DNA of 50,677 nt from an uncultured Nitrospirota bacterium (lineage in GTDB: Bacteria; CG2-30-53-67). Positions 26,708 to 35,120 of this stretch are shown here, piece by piece. How positions within the stretch are numbered: the stretch's first letter is position 1; each line of letters begins with the position of its first letter. The stretch spans positions 1-50,677 of the forward strand of contig CAMYMF010000029.1 of assembly GCA_947259355.1 (NCBI GenBank). Direction: 5' to 3'. Made by a program: the position numbers and the translations under genes. The notes under the pieces are model-generated. The model had not been told where the DNA came from. It worked only from the letters and a program-made list of their open reading frames with translations, and did no database searches.

Positions 26708-26998
26708 ATGAGCCAGGACAGCGGTATGCGCCTCGACAAATTTCTGCAGACGACCCGGATCGTCAAGCGGCGCTCCGTCGCCAAGGAGGTCTGCGATCAG
26801 CAGATCGTTCGGGTGAACGGTCATCCCGCTCGGGCTGGCAGAACGGTACACTGCGGCGATCGCATTGAAATTGATTTCTACAATCGAGAACTGGTCGTAG
26901 AAATCCTTGAAATACCTGGCAGGGCGATGCGCAAGGGGGATGCCTCACGCTGCTACCGGGTGGTGAAGGATAAGAAGAAAACCGAAGGGTTCGAGTGA
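26708..26998 (+). CDS. S4-domain RNA-binding protein (Hsp15/RqcP type)
   Basis: Protein of 96 aa consisting mainly of one S4 domain: MRLDKFLQTTRIVKRRSVAK, then GHPARAGRTVHCGDRIEI. Members of this small family bind stalled 50S subunits and peptidyl-tRNA (Hsp15, or RqcP in ribosome quality control). Assignment to one or the other is not possible by eye. ATG 26708 is chosen because GGAGAGGAG lies just upstream; the ATG at 26690 would put that site inside the gene. Convergent with the GH57 gene; between them are four units of an 8-bp repeat. Confidence 0.8.
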   Translation: MSQDSGMRLDKFLQTTRIVKRRSVAKEVCDQQIVRVNGHPARAGRTVHCGDRIEIDFYNRELVVEILEIPGRAMRKGDASRCYRVVKDKKKTEGFE

Positions 26999-27067
26999 AA
27001 TGCAGATACAAACACGAAATACAGACAGATAAGAGCTGGACCCCGTGAGTTTTTTGGTCTTCTCCAC

Positions 27068-27099
27068 TTGGACCCTTGAACCCTTGGCCCCTTGACCCC
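27068..27099. repeat. 8-bp tandem repeat, four units
   Basis: TTGGACCC, TTGAACCC, TTGGCCCC and TTGACCCC in a row, between convergent genes and ending 8 bp before the GH57 stop. Similar CTTGACCCC text occurs at about 5139. Confidence 0.5.
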
Positions 27100-27106
27100 T
27101 TCGCTC

Positions 27107-28687
27107 CTACCTATATAGCTCAAAATTCATGTCCGGAAAAATGTTGTCCAGGGACTCGAGGTGCGTCAGGGCACCCTCGTCGATTCTGTCTTCAGAGATC
27201 TCCCGGTAGAGCCGGTCGAAGCGGAGCAGATGATCCTTGGTCCGTTTGACGGCGTATTCCACCATCGTGCCTGTCTTCATGATGAAGGCCCAGTCGGAAC
27301 TCTGGGCCAACAAGAGTTCCCGGGCGGCCTGATTGAGGGCCCGCCGCCGGATGCCGTTGGTGCCGCCGTAACGACCGGCCAGCTCGGACATCCTCTCGGC
27401 AGCCTTGTGTAGGTGGCGGTAGATCCAGTCATTGCTCCCCTCCAACCAGACTTCACAGTAGCCTTTGTAGCCCCAACTGGACATGGACGGCATGGAGACC
27501 TGGAGCCGCGGATTTTCACTGAGATACTCGGAGGGTGTGGTGAGGCGAACGGCCTGCTGGTCGTGAACCATTTTCCGAATGAGCATGTTGATCCACTCGG
27601 GCCCTTCATACCACCAGTGCCCGAAGAGCTCTGCATCGTAAGGGGCCACGATGATCGGTTTACGGCCCATGCGGTCAAAGAGAAATTCCGCCTGCCGCTC
27701 GCGATTAAACATGAAGTTGCCGGCATGGGTGGCCGCTTTTTCCTGAGCCCGGTGGGGATCGTAGGGCGCCTTGTACGGCGTGGGGCCGGTGATCCGATGA
27801 TACTTGATCCCTGTGTTGATGCGATGCCCGTCGCTGTGCAAGAAGGGGCGGATGTAATCATACTCCAGATCGAACCCGATGTCGCGGTAGAACTCGCGAT
27901 AGTCATAATCTCCCGGATAGCCCTCCTCCGCACTCCAGACCTGTTTGGAGGACTCCAGATCCCGCCCGAAGGCCGCCACGCCGGAGGGGGTGATGATCGG
28001 CGCAAAAACCCCGTACTTGGGCCGCGGCGAAGCGTGCAGCACCCCATGGGCCTCCGCAAAGAAGAACCGAATCCCCGCCTCCCGGAGCACTTCATCGATG
28101 CCGGGGGTGAAACCGCACTCCGGAAGCCAGATCCCTCGGGGGCGCCGGCCAAAAAGTTTTTCATAATGCTCGCAAGCCGTCTGCACCTGCGCGTGCACGG
28201 ACTTGGCGGACAGCGCCATCAGGGGAAAGAAACCATGGGTGGCACCGCAGGTGATGATTTCCAGCACCCCCCGCTCCTGGAAGGCTTTGAAGGCCTGCAC
28301 CAGGTCGCGTCCATGGCGGTTTTCGAAGAAGTCCCGGGCCTGATGAAAACGATAGAAATACATCTGGGCCAGCGGCTGGAACTCGGGCAACCACCGGGTC
28401 CGGGCAACCTCTTTTTCAGCCAGATCGATCAGTTTGTTCAGATGGCGCAGATATCGCTCCTGCAGCAGGGGGTCCGCCATCATGGAGAGCAAACTCGGAG
28501 AGAGCGTCATGGTCAGGCGGAATTCGACCCCGTCCTGCACGAGACCGTCGAAGACCTGAAGCAGCGGAATGTAGGTCTCCGTCATGGCCTCAAAGAACCA
28601 GTCCTCCTCCAGGAAGTCATCGTACTCGGGGTGCCGTACATACGGCAGATGGGCATGCAGTACCAGTGCCAGATAACCCTTGCTCAT
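27107..28687 (-). CDS. Glycoside hydrolase family 57, probable 1,4-alpha-glucan branching enzyme
   Basis: Protein of 526 aa, the size of GH57 branching enzymes. Seen: N-terminal LVLHAHLPYVRHPE; WLPECGFTPGIDEVL, where the Glu is the likely nucleophile; and YDAELFGHWWYEGPEW, where the Asp is the likely acid/base. The C-terminal helical domain has the SSWGYKGYCEVWL segment seen in the Thermococcus enzyme. It would add alpha-1,6 branches to glycogen-like glucan. I chose ATG 28687 rather than 28702 because family members begin with the S/KGYLALVLHAH strand. It follows the DUF4912 gene by 127 bp; these two families are frequent neighbours. Confidence 0.9.
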   Translation of the reverse strand: MSKGYLALVLHAHLPYVRHPEYDDFLEEDWFFEAMTETYIPLLQVFDGLVQDGVEFRLTMTLSPSLLSMMADPLLQERYLRHLNKLIDLAEKEVARTRWLPEFQPLAQMYFYRFHQARDFFENRHGRDLVQAFKAFQERGVLEIITCGATHGFFPLMALSAKSVHAQVQTACEHYEKLFGRRPRGIWLPECGFTPGIDEVLREAGIRFFFAEAHGVLHASPRPKYGVFAPIITPSGVAAFGRDLESSKQVWSAEEGYPGDYDYREFYRDIGFDLEYDYIRPFLHSDGHRINTGIKYHRITGPTPYKAPYDPHRAQEKAATHAGNFMFNRERQAEFLFDRMGRKPIIVAPYDAELFGHWWYEGPEWINMLIRKMVHDQQAVRLTTPSEYLSENPRLQVSMPSMSSWGYKGYCEVWLEGSNDWIYRHLHKAAERMSELAGRYGGTNGIRRRALNQAARELLLAQSSDWAFIMKTGTMVEYAVKRTKDHLLRFDRLYREISEDRIDEGALTHLESLDNIFPDMNFELYR

Positions 28688-28814
28688 AAACACCTCAGCC
28701 ATCCGACAAATCCGCCGGAGCCCCTCGCCATAGAGGCATCTTTACGATCCTGTGCAGCGCTTTGCCTGGAGTCTATCTGCCGAGCAGTGGCAGGGATGGA
28801 TCGATGGTTCGCAG

Positions 28815-29912
28815 TTACACAATGTCTGTTTTGCGCGTGACCTTGGGTATCACGGCCACATGGTCCACTTCATCCGCGGAGACAAAGGTGACGGGGATCT
28901 CCTGCCTGCCGTCGGGCAGGGCAAATCGGGCCGAAAAAGTGCCGTCGGGCCTGAGCTGCACGGGCCGGCCCAGCAGAGTCACTTTGGCGTCGGGCTCGGT
29001 AGCACCATAGACAATGAGCTCCGCATCGAGATAATACCAGAACCCTCGCGGCTTCTCCCGGAACCGTCCGCTGCCGAAGAAACTGCTGACCGCCCCCGAT
29101 GAAATCTCAGCGGCCAGACGTTTTTCCATCAACTCTTTGATCCCCATGGAGCCCGCCCAGAGACTCTCCATGTGAAACCCGCCGGAGAGGGCATACATCA
29201 TCTGGGCCTCTTCATCGAGGGTCATCCACTCTTCGTCGATCACGTCGGACATGCCGGCGCGGGGGGTTCGGACGCTGTTGGATCGCGCCAACGAAATAAA
29301 GTCCCCCGCAACGCATACACCAAAGTCCGCAAAGAATTCCGTGTCAGGCCGCCCCATGTTGATGTACCAGTTGTTGCTCAGGCCCTCCACTTGGACGTCC
29401 TGGAAGGTCGATTCGTCACCCGCGTAAACCCGGATCACCGTCTCGTAGGTCTGCCCGGACAGATGCCTCTCGTCCAGGGCCCCCGCGATGTGCGCCGGCT
29501 GAATCTCCCAGTAGCTGTACAGCCAGTAGGGGTCGCGCACCATCAGCACCAGACGGTTCTCGCCGTAATTGGACGGCAGCTCATATGGCGGCTCCTCAGT
29601 CAGCCCGACAGCTTCCGGTCGAACGGGCTCTCGGATTCCCAGCTCGAAGCGGCCCTGCTCGATCTCCTCCTGGAATGTCCGGGGTGCCCTCTCCCGCAAC
29701 ACCTGGGCATGGGCCACAACCTCCGCGCGAAGAACGGATTTCTTTTTCTTCGCCCGCACGGGCTGCCCGGACACCGGAACAGCTCGGCTCTTGCGGAGGA
29801 GCGCGGCCACCAACTCCTCCTTGGTCATCCGGCTGCGTCCCCGGATCTCCTGCTGCCGTGCCAACTTTAACAGCTCGTCCCGTTTCAGCTTCATGAGCTC
29901 ACTGCGCTTCAT
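28815..29912 (-). CDS. DUF4912 protein with N-terminal SAP/Rho-N-like motif
   Basis: Protein of 365 aa. Residues 1-45 resemble a Rho-N/SAP helix motif (MKLKRDELLKLARQQEI, then MTKEELVAALL). A basic linker follows. The DUF4912 region (about 115-330) includes NRLVLMVRDPYWLYSYWEI, VEGLSNNWYINMGRPDTEFF and SSFFGSGRF, and the C-terminus has an Ig-like strand set, VTLLGRPVQLRPDGTFSARF. DUF4912 is carbohydrate-linked by gene context; here it precedes GH57. ATG 29912 has a purine-rich GAGG 8 bases upstream. Confidence 0.82.
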   Translation of the reverse strand: MKRSELMKLKRDELLKLARQQEIRGRSRMTKEELVAALLRKSRAVPVSGQPVRAKKKKSVLRAEVVAHAQVLRERAPRTFQEEIEQGRFELGIREPVRPEAVGLTEEPPYELPSNYGENRLVLMVRDPYWLYSYWEIQPAHIAGALDERHLSGQTYETVIRVYAGDESTFQDVQVEGLSNNWYINMGRPDTEFFADFGVCVAGDFISLARSNSVRTPRAGMSDVIDEEWMTLDEEAQMMYALSGGFHMESLWAGSMGIKELMEKRLAAEISSGAVSSFFGSGRFREKPRGFWYYLDAELIVYGATEPDAKVTLLGRPVQLRPDGTFSARFALPDGRQEIPVTFVSADEVDHVAVIPKVTRKTDIV

Positions 29913-29960
29913 CCCATTCGCCTCCCCCTCCCGATACGCGGGTGCTCCCTCCCGTAGCAT

Positions 29961-30116
29961 CGAATTAGTTTCCATCCGGAAACGGCCCTTTTCCCGATGG
30001 GCTGCGTTCTCCGCGGGCTTACTTCCTCGACGTACAATGAGTACGCCTCGTCGTAAACCCTTGTGCGGCCTGGCTCATCGAAAAAATTGCTCATTTCCAA
30101 ATTGGAAACTAATTCG
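29961..30116. mobile_element. MITE-like element with terminal inverted repeats
   Basis: The left end CGAATTAGTTTCCA and right end TGGAAACTAATTCG are perfect inverted repeats, and weaker pairing continues inward (GGAAA, TTTT, CGATG...GC on both arms). About 156 bp, no coding capacity, with a small inner hairpin CGTAC/GTACG. TTTCC...GGAAA motifs occur at both ends, and CGTGTCC...GGACACG follows at 30115-30143. It fills most of the 29913-30334 gap; the remainder holds nothing recognised apart from the pdxA ribosome site. Confidence 0.5.
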
Positions 30117-30334
30117 TGTCCGTCTTGATTTCCGGATGGACACGAAATAGTAAACCTTATATCACCTTTTTCCGCTTTGTCAAACCCTTAAATCTGCCTG
30201 GTCACCCTGTTTTGCGCGCAGCCCGAAACCGGCCTCGGCCCGTGGCAATCTCAACTGATCACGGGTCTGTTGCGGTTGACAGAGAGCCCAGCGGGCTGTT
30301 ACTGTCGGATTCACTGAAACACGTAGGAATAGCC

Positions 30335-31364
30335 GTGAGAACGCCGATTATTGCATTGACCATGGGAGACCCCGCGGGGGTCGGCCCGGAAATTATCTTG
30401 TCTCTTCTGGCGCGACCGGAGGTTTATGAGGCCTGTCAGCCAGTGGTCATCGGCAGCGGGGCGGTTCTGGAGCACTCGGCCCGTCTGCTGGGGAGAACGA
30501 ATCCCTGCCGTCCGATTCAGGACCCCCAGGATCTCTCTGGCACCCCGAAGTGTGCGGGGCTCATCGATCTCGCGAACATAGACCCCAAGGCATATCGCCC
30601 GGGGAAAGCGTCAGCCGAGGCCGGCCGGGCCGCCGTCGAATATCTGCTGGCCGCCATCGATCTGGCCGTGCAGCGGCGGGTTGCGGGCCGTGCAGCGGCG
30701 GGTTGCGGCCATCGTCACGGCCCCCATCAACAAGGAGGCCATTCATCTCGGCGGTTATCGCTACGCGGGGCACACGGAGATCCTGGCGGAAAAAACAGGC
30801 GCCCGGGAGGTCGGCATGATGCTCATGGGGGGGCCCATTCGTGTCGTGCTCGTGACCACGCACCTGTCGCTGCAGCAGGTACCGGGAGCCCTTTCGACAG
30901 CGGCTATTTCCCAGAAAATCCGCCTGGCCCACGAGGCCATGCAGGCCCTCGGCTTCGACGCACCCCGCATTGCCGTGGCCGGACTGAACCCCCACGCCGG
31001 TGAAGGCGGACTGTTCGGGGATGAAGAGCACCGGCTCATTGCGCCGGCCGTGGCACAGGCCCGTCAGGCAGGCCTCAGCGTCTCGGGGCCGCTACCGCCG
31101 GACACCCTCTTTCATCACGCATACCACGGGGCCTACGAGGTGATCGTCTGCATGTACCACGACCAGGGGCTGATCCCACTGAAAATGATCGCCTTCGATC
31201 GGGGGGTCAACGTGACGCTCGGGCTGCCGATCATCCGGACTTCCGTGGATCACGGAACGGCCTATGATCTGGTGGGAAGCGGTCAGGCAAGCGATGGCAG
31301 CCTCTACGAAGCGCTGCTGGTCGCGCTTGAGCTGGCCGCACACAGAAAAAAAAGGCCGGCGTAA
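30335..31364 (+). pseudogene. pdxA: 4-hydroxythreonine-4-phosphate dehydrogenase, disrupted by a 22-bp tandem duplication
   Basis: Pyridoxal phosphate synthesis enzyme. GTG 30335 with TAGGAA upstream opens RTPIIALTMGDPAGVGPEI and continues in frame to AAIDLAVQRRVA. There an exact 22-bp duplication (30664-30685, 30686-30707) shifts the frame, and the rest of PdxA (AAIVTAPINKEAIHLGGY, HTEILAEKTG, AGLNPHAGE with metal-binding His, and MYHDQGLIPLKM) is in another frame to 31364. Deleting one repeat unit restores a continuous 335-aa PdxA of normal length. As written the gene is broken. It could be a real slip mutation, a reversible expansion, or an assembly error. A start codon inside the second part (30681) would give only an inactive fragment. 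Confidence 0.9.
30664..30707. repeat. Exact 22-bp tandem duplication inside pdxA
   Basis: Two adjacent identical 22-bp units beginning GGCCGTGCAGCGG; 22 is not a multiple of three, so the extra copy causes the frameshift. Confidence 0.95.
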
Positions 31365-31379
31365 ACCCGAACGCCGGCC
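31346..31379 (-). terminator. Intrinsic terminator at the end of the sulfur region
   Basis: On the minus strand GGCCGGCGT and ACGCCGGCC form a 9-bp stem around an 8-nt loop, followed by eight T residues (31353-31346). It lies 112 bp after the last minus-strand gene and overlaps the end of pdxA. Confidence 0.85.
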
Positions 31380-31405
31380 CCGCGGGATGCCATCGTTGCG
31401 CGAAC

Positions 31406-31490
31406 CCGGATCTTGCATAAGTGATCGTCACGAGAGGTCTTAAAAGCAACGTATGCGGCGTGGCGGTAGATTTGCTCATGCAATATCCGG
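31406..31490. repeat. Dispersed palindromic repeat, family 2 copy C
   Basis: Left arm CCGGATCTTGCATAAG and right arm CTCATGCAATATCCGG pair at 14 of 16 positions, with the GTGATCGTCA core next to the left arm. This is the most complete copy; A and B have only one arm. It sits between the convergent ends of pdxA and the ferritin-like gene. Confidence 0.6.
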
Positions 31491-31491
31491 C

Positions 31492-31947
31492 CTAATCACC
31501 GGCCTTGGCCATGGCGTCGTCATACATGGTTTCCAGCTTGAGCTTGTGTTTGGACTCCTCCTGGGAGAGCATCTGAAAGAGCTTCTTCTGGTCTTCCCCC
31601 TCGACGAGTGCCACACAGTCGTCGTAGAATTTCTTGGCATGCTCTTCGCGCTTCATCGCGAGACGCAGGATGTCCACGTAGGGCATCCCCGGTCTGTACG
31701 CCGTCTCAACCATGTAGTCGCTTCGCTTGAGATCGGGAATCTTGCCAAATTTGTAATTGGCCACCAACTGAGGGTCGAGGTTCTCAAAAAGAGCCTTGTG
31801 TTTCTTCTCCTCTTCGGCAAAGGCGAGAAAGGTGCCCTTGGCGGCGGCATATTCTTCCTGACGGCTGGCGTCAGTGTAGAACCGGATGGCCTCCGCCTCC
31901 TTTTCAACAGCATAGGTGACGATATCTTTGAAAGTCGTAAAGCTCAT
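31492..31947 (-). CDS. Ferritin-like diiron protein (rubrerythrin domain), copy 2
   Basis: Protein of 151 aa forming a four-helix ferritin-like fold. Helix motifs EKEAEAIRFY, AEEEKKHKALF, KREEHAKKFYDDC and SQEESKHKLKLE provide the Glu and ExxH ligands of a diiron site. There is no C-terminal rubredoxin domain, so it is not a full rubrerythrin. Likely removes peroxide or oxygen, or stores iron. ATG follows GGAG. Last gene of the sulfur region, 153 bp after nfnB, and a paralog of the protein at 34496-34960. Confidence 0.88.
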   Translation of the reverse strand: MSFTTFKDIVTYAVEKEAEAIRFYTDASRQEEYAAAKGTFLAFAEEEKKHKALFENLDPQLVANYKFGKIPDLKRSDYMVETAYRPGMPYVDILRLAMKREEHAKKFYDDCVALVEGEDQKKLFQMLSQEESKHKLKLETMYDDAMAKAGD

Positions 31948-32100
31948 GGGATCTCCTTTCTCCGTTGACCTGATGATGTTGTCACGCGTGCTATCTTGTT
32001 GCCCAACCGCGAAGCAATCTTACGTTGCAAGGTGCTGTGGAGCGGGACGAGCTGCTCACACCAGCCGGGCCACCGAAGTCTCGGGGCTGAGCAGACTGGC

Positions 32101-33576
32101 TCAGTTCTCTGGCGTCCCGTTGGGCGACCACCATTCACCGGTCTGCAGATAATTCTGAATGGCATTGGCCGCGTTGCGCCCGGCACCCATGGCCAGAATC
32201 ACCGTGGCACTTCCGGTGACGATGTCGCCGCCCGCGAAGACGCCTTTCTTGCTGGTGCGACAGGTTGTCTCGTTTTCGACCTCGATATAGCCCTTACGGT
32301 TCAGCTTCAAATCGGGCGTGGTCTGCGCAATCAACGGATTGGCACTTGTGCCGATCGCGATGACGACCGCGTCCATCTCCAGAATGAACTCGGAGCCCTT
32401 CACGGGGATCGGACGGCGTCGGCCCGAGGCATCGGGCTCGCCCAGCTCCATCTCCAGGCACTCCAGAGCGGTGACCCACCCCTCGTCATTCCCCAGGATA
32501 CGTACAGGGGCCGTCAGGTTCTTGAACTTCACACCTTCGTGTTCCGCATGTTCGATCTCTTCCTGCCGCGCGGGCATCTCCTCCCGGCCCCGACGGTAGA
32601 CGATATAGGCATTGTCTGCACCGAGTCTGAGCGCCGTCCGGACGGAATCCATGGCGACGTTGCCGCCGCCGATGACCGCCACATTCTTGAACTTCTTGAT
32701 GGGCGTGTCGTAGGACGGGAAATCAAAGGCCTTCATCAGGTTGTTCCGGGTCAGGTATTCGTTCGCCGAAAAGACCCCGTTGAGGTTCTCACCCGGAATG
32801 TCCATGAACCACGGCAGGCCGGCACCGCTGCCGATGAAAACGGCATCAAAACCATCCTCCTCCATGAGTTGATCGATGGTGCGGATCTTGCCGATGACGT
32901 GATTGAGTTTCAGCTCGACGCCCAGGCGCTGCAGATATTCCACCTCCCGCTCCACGATGGCTTTGGGAAGTCGAAACTCGGGAATACCGTAGACCAACAC
33001 GCCGCCGGCCTTGTGGAGCGCCTCAAAGATGGTTACATCGTGCCCCTGCTGAATGAGGTCCCCGGCCACAGTCAGTCCGCCCGGACCGGCCCCCACGACG
33101 GCCACCTTTTTACCGGTCTTCGGTGGAAACTCAGGCAGTGGGATCTCACCATGTTCAGCTTCGTAGTCGGCCACAAAGCGCTCCAACCGGCCGATGGCCA
33201 CCGGATCCTGTTTCTTGCCCAGCACGCAGACCGCTTCACACTGTTCTTCCTGTGGACAGACCCGGCCGCAAACCGCGGGCAGCAGATTCGTTCGTTTCAC
33301 GAGCTGTGCGGCCTTCAGGAACTCCTTGTCCTTGACCAGCTGGATAAAACCGGGAATATCGATGGCAACGGGGCAACCCCCGATACAGTAAGGCTTCTTG
33401 CACTGGATGCAGCGGGTGGCCTCCACCACGGCTTGTTCCATGGTGTACCCGAGGGTGACGGACTCAAAGTTCTTCGCACGCGCGTGGGCATCCTGTTCGG
33501 GCATCGGTTGCCGGGGTATCTTGGGCCGTTTCGGCTTCGGCTTGGGCGCTTCCTTGGTTTGCTTCTCCTCACTCAT
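32101..33576 (-). CDS. nfnB: NfnB: large subunit of NADH-dependent ferredoxin:NADP+ oxidoreductase (GltD family)
   Basis: Protein of 491 aa. N-terminal Cys motifs CIQCKKPYCIGGCP and CGRVCPQEEQCEAVC bind two [4Fe-4S] clusters. The FAD-binding motif is VAVVGAGPGGLTVAGDL, and the NADPH-binding motif is VAVIGGGNVAMDSVRTALRLGA. Size and the neighbouring small subunit match NfnL/NfnB of Thermotoga and Moorella, where the complex couples NADH, NADPH and ferredoxin by flavin bifurcation. Starts 38 bp after nfnA ends. A monomeric glutamate-synthase small subunit is less likely, since nfnA is adjacent and no gltB is present. Confidence 0.93.
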   Translation of the reverse strand: MSEEKQTKEAPKPKPKRPKIPRQPMPEQDAHARAKNFESVTLGYTMEQAVVEATRCIQCKKPYCIGGCPVAIDIPGFIQLVKDKEFLKAAQLVKRTNLLPAVCGRVCPQEEQCEAVCVLGKKQDPVAIGRLERFVADYEAEHGEIPLPEFPPKTGKKVAVVGAGPGGLTVAGDLIQQGHDVTIFEALHKAGGVLVYGIPEFRLPKAIVEREVEYLQRLGVELKLNHVIGKIRTIDQLMEEDGFDAVFIGSGAGLPWFMDIPGENLNGVFSANEYLTRNNLMKAFDFPSYDTPIKKFKNVAVIGGGNVAMDSVRTALRLGADNAYIVYRRGREEMPARQEEIEHAEHEGVKFKNLTAPVRILGNDEGWVTALECLEMELGEPDASGRRRPIPVKGSEFILEMDAVVIAIGTSANPLIAQTTPDLKLNRKGYIEVENETTCRTSKKGVFAGGDIVTGSATVILAMGAGRNAANAIQNYLQTGEWWSPNGTPEN

Positions 33577-33614
33577 CGTTTTCGATCCTCATGCAGAATG
33601 GATGGTCAGAGCAT

Positions 33615-34466
33615 TCAGCTCTTGTGACAGGTCTGTTTCTCGCAAAGCTCCACGGCCAGCTTCTCCTCCGGCAGATACTGCCGCTGGCGCATCATCATCT
33701 CTTCAAAGTCAACGGCATGCCCGTCGAATTCCGGCCCGTCGACACAGACGAACTTGGTCTTGCCCCCCACCGTCACCCGGCAGGCTCCGCACATGCCGGT
33801 GCCGTCAACCATAATCGTGTTCAAACTGGCGTAGGTCTGGATCTTGTGGGGCTCCGTCACCTTGCAGACGAATTTCATCATGATGGGCGGGCCGATGACC
33901 ACCACCAAATCGATGGGAATCTTCTCCTCTTCGATCATGGCCTTCAACTCATCCGTCACGAACCCATGCCGTCCATAGGATCCGTCATCGGTGGTGATCC
34001 GAATGTCGTGGCTGGCGGCCTTCATCCGCTCCTCATAGATGAGCAGATCCTTCGAGCGGGCCCCCAGGATGGAGATCACCTGGTTGCCGGCCGCCTTCAT
34101 GGCCTCCGCAATCGGATGGACCGGCGCGATGCCGATACCACCGCCCACACAGACCACCGTGCCGAACTTCTCGATGTGCGTCGGCTTGCCGAGGGGACCG
34201 GCAATGTGCAGGATCTCTTCCCCCTCCTTGAGCATGCCAAGACACATGGTCGACTTGCCGACCTCCTGGAAGAGAATGTTGATGGTTCCCTTCTCCACAT
34301 CTTTGTCGGCAATCGTCAGGGGAATGCGCTCGGCGTGCTCGTCGGCCACCAGAATGACAAATTGGCCCGCCTGGTGGGCGCGAGCGATTTCCGGGGCCCG
34401 CACAAGGAACTCAGTGATTCGCGGCTTCTGCTCCTGCCAGACCGTCTTTTTCAGAATTTCATACAT
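33615..34466 (-). CDS. nfnA: NfnA: small subunit of NADH-dependent ferredoxin:NADP+ oxidoreductase
   Basis: Protein of 283 aa, the same length as the Thermotoga small subunit. FNR-like FAD and NAD domains: HQAGQFVILVADEHAERIPL, then VVCVGGGIGIAPVHPIAEAM, then VIGPPIMMKFVCK. A C-terminal [2Fe-2S] motif reads GTGMCGACRVTVGGKTKFVC with D before it. This family is also annotated as sulfide dehydrogenase subunit. Located between the ferritin-like gene (29 bp upstream) and nfnB. Context suggests it supplies or uses NADPH and reduced ferredoxin in balance with the Dsr electron chain. Confidence 0.93.
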   Translation of the reverse strand: MYEILKKTVWQEQKPRITEFLVRAPEIARAHQAGQFVILVADEHAERIPLTIADKDVEKGTINILFQEVGKSTMCLGMLKEGEEILHIAGPLGKPTHIEKFGTVVCVGGGIGIAPVHPIAEAMKAAGNQVISILGARSKDLLIYEERMKAASHDIRITTDDGSYGRHGFVTDELKAMIEEEKIPIDLVVVIGPPIMMKFVCKVTEPHKIQTYASLNTIMVDGTGMCGACRVTVGGKTKFVCVDGPEFDGHAVDFEEMMMRQRQYLPEEKLAVELCEKQTCHKS

Positions 34467-34495
34467 GGTTCGTCTACCTCGAATCGGGATTGGGG

Positions 34496-34960
34496 TTAAT
34501 AATACTGGTTTTGAAGATCGTCGTAGTCTTCTTCGAACCGTTTCAGGTGCCGCCGTTCTTCTTCGGCGAGAAGATCAAAGAGCTTGCGTGCTTCTTCATC
34601 ATCGACGTAACGGGCGAAGCTCTCATAGTTCTGGATGGCCTCCTTCTCCTTGGCCATGGCCACCTCGAGGACATCCTTGTAGGTGGCGTCCGCGTCCAGG
34701 CTCACCGGCTCGATATAATCAGCATATCCCAGGTTGCGGACATCCTCATGCATCTGGGGGACGACACCCCGTTCGTGAATGGCCCTGCGAAGGGCCTCGA
34801 GCCGATCGCTGTGGGCCTGCTCCTCTGCCGCCAAGGACTCGAGGAATTCCTTCACATTTCGTTGTTGGGCAATGGCCGCTGCGTCGAGGTAGAACTTCTT
34901 GGCATTGTCCTCGGCAATCTTGGCGTAGCTGATGATCTCGTTGAACGTCATTTCTTCCAT
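34496..34960 (-). CDS. Ferritin-like diiron protein (rubrerythrin domain), copy 1
   Basis: Protein of 154 aa with helix motifs AEDNAKKFYLDA, AAEEQAHSDRLEAL, KEKEAIQNYESFAR and LAEEERRHLKRFEEDY, enough for a diiron site. No rubredoxin domain. ATG 34960 has AAGGAG 6-7 bases upstream; the open frame runs 67 codons further upstream without homology. Between the dsrL-like gene and nfnA. Probably protects oxygen-sensitive iron-sulfur enzymes encoded on both sides. Confidence 0.88.
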   Translation of the reverse strand: MEEMTFNEIISYAKIAEDNAKKFYLDAAAIAQQRNVKEFLESLAAEEQAHSDRLEALRRAIHERGVVPQMHEDVRNLGYADYIEPVSLDADATYKDVLEVAMAKEKEAIQNYESFARYVDDEEARKLFDLLAEEERRHLKRFEEDYDDLQNQYY

Positions 34961-35120
34961 GCTGACTCCTTGGTGCTTCGATTCGCAAATAGGGTGACGG
35001 ATCTTAAGGACCGTCAGAACGGGCGAAATGCTCCCGTAGTCCTCGGTGCATCCGTTGGGCCTTGAACGGATGTATCCATGGACCTGCCCCGAACCCCGGT
35101 GGTGTCGGTCGGTCGACAAT

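Noticed and set aside
31996-33627. Long plus-strand open frame (543 codons) over nfnB
   Set aside because: It mirrors nfnB, has no recognisable domain, and is His/Gly/Arg/Asp-rich as expected for an antisense frame of high-G+C coding DNA. Similar long shadows over other dsr genes were left out.
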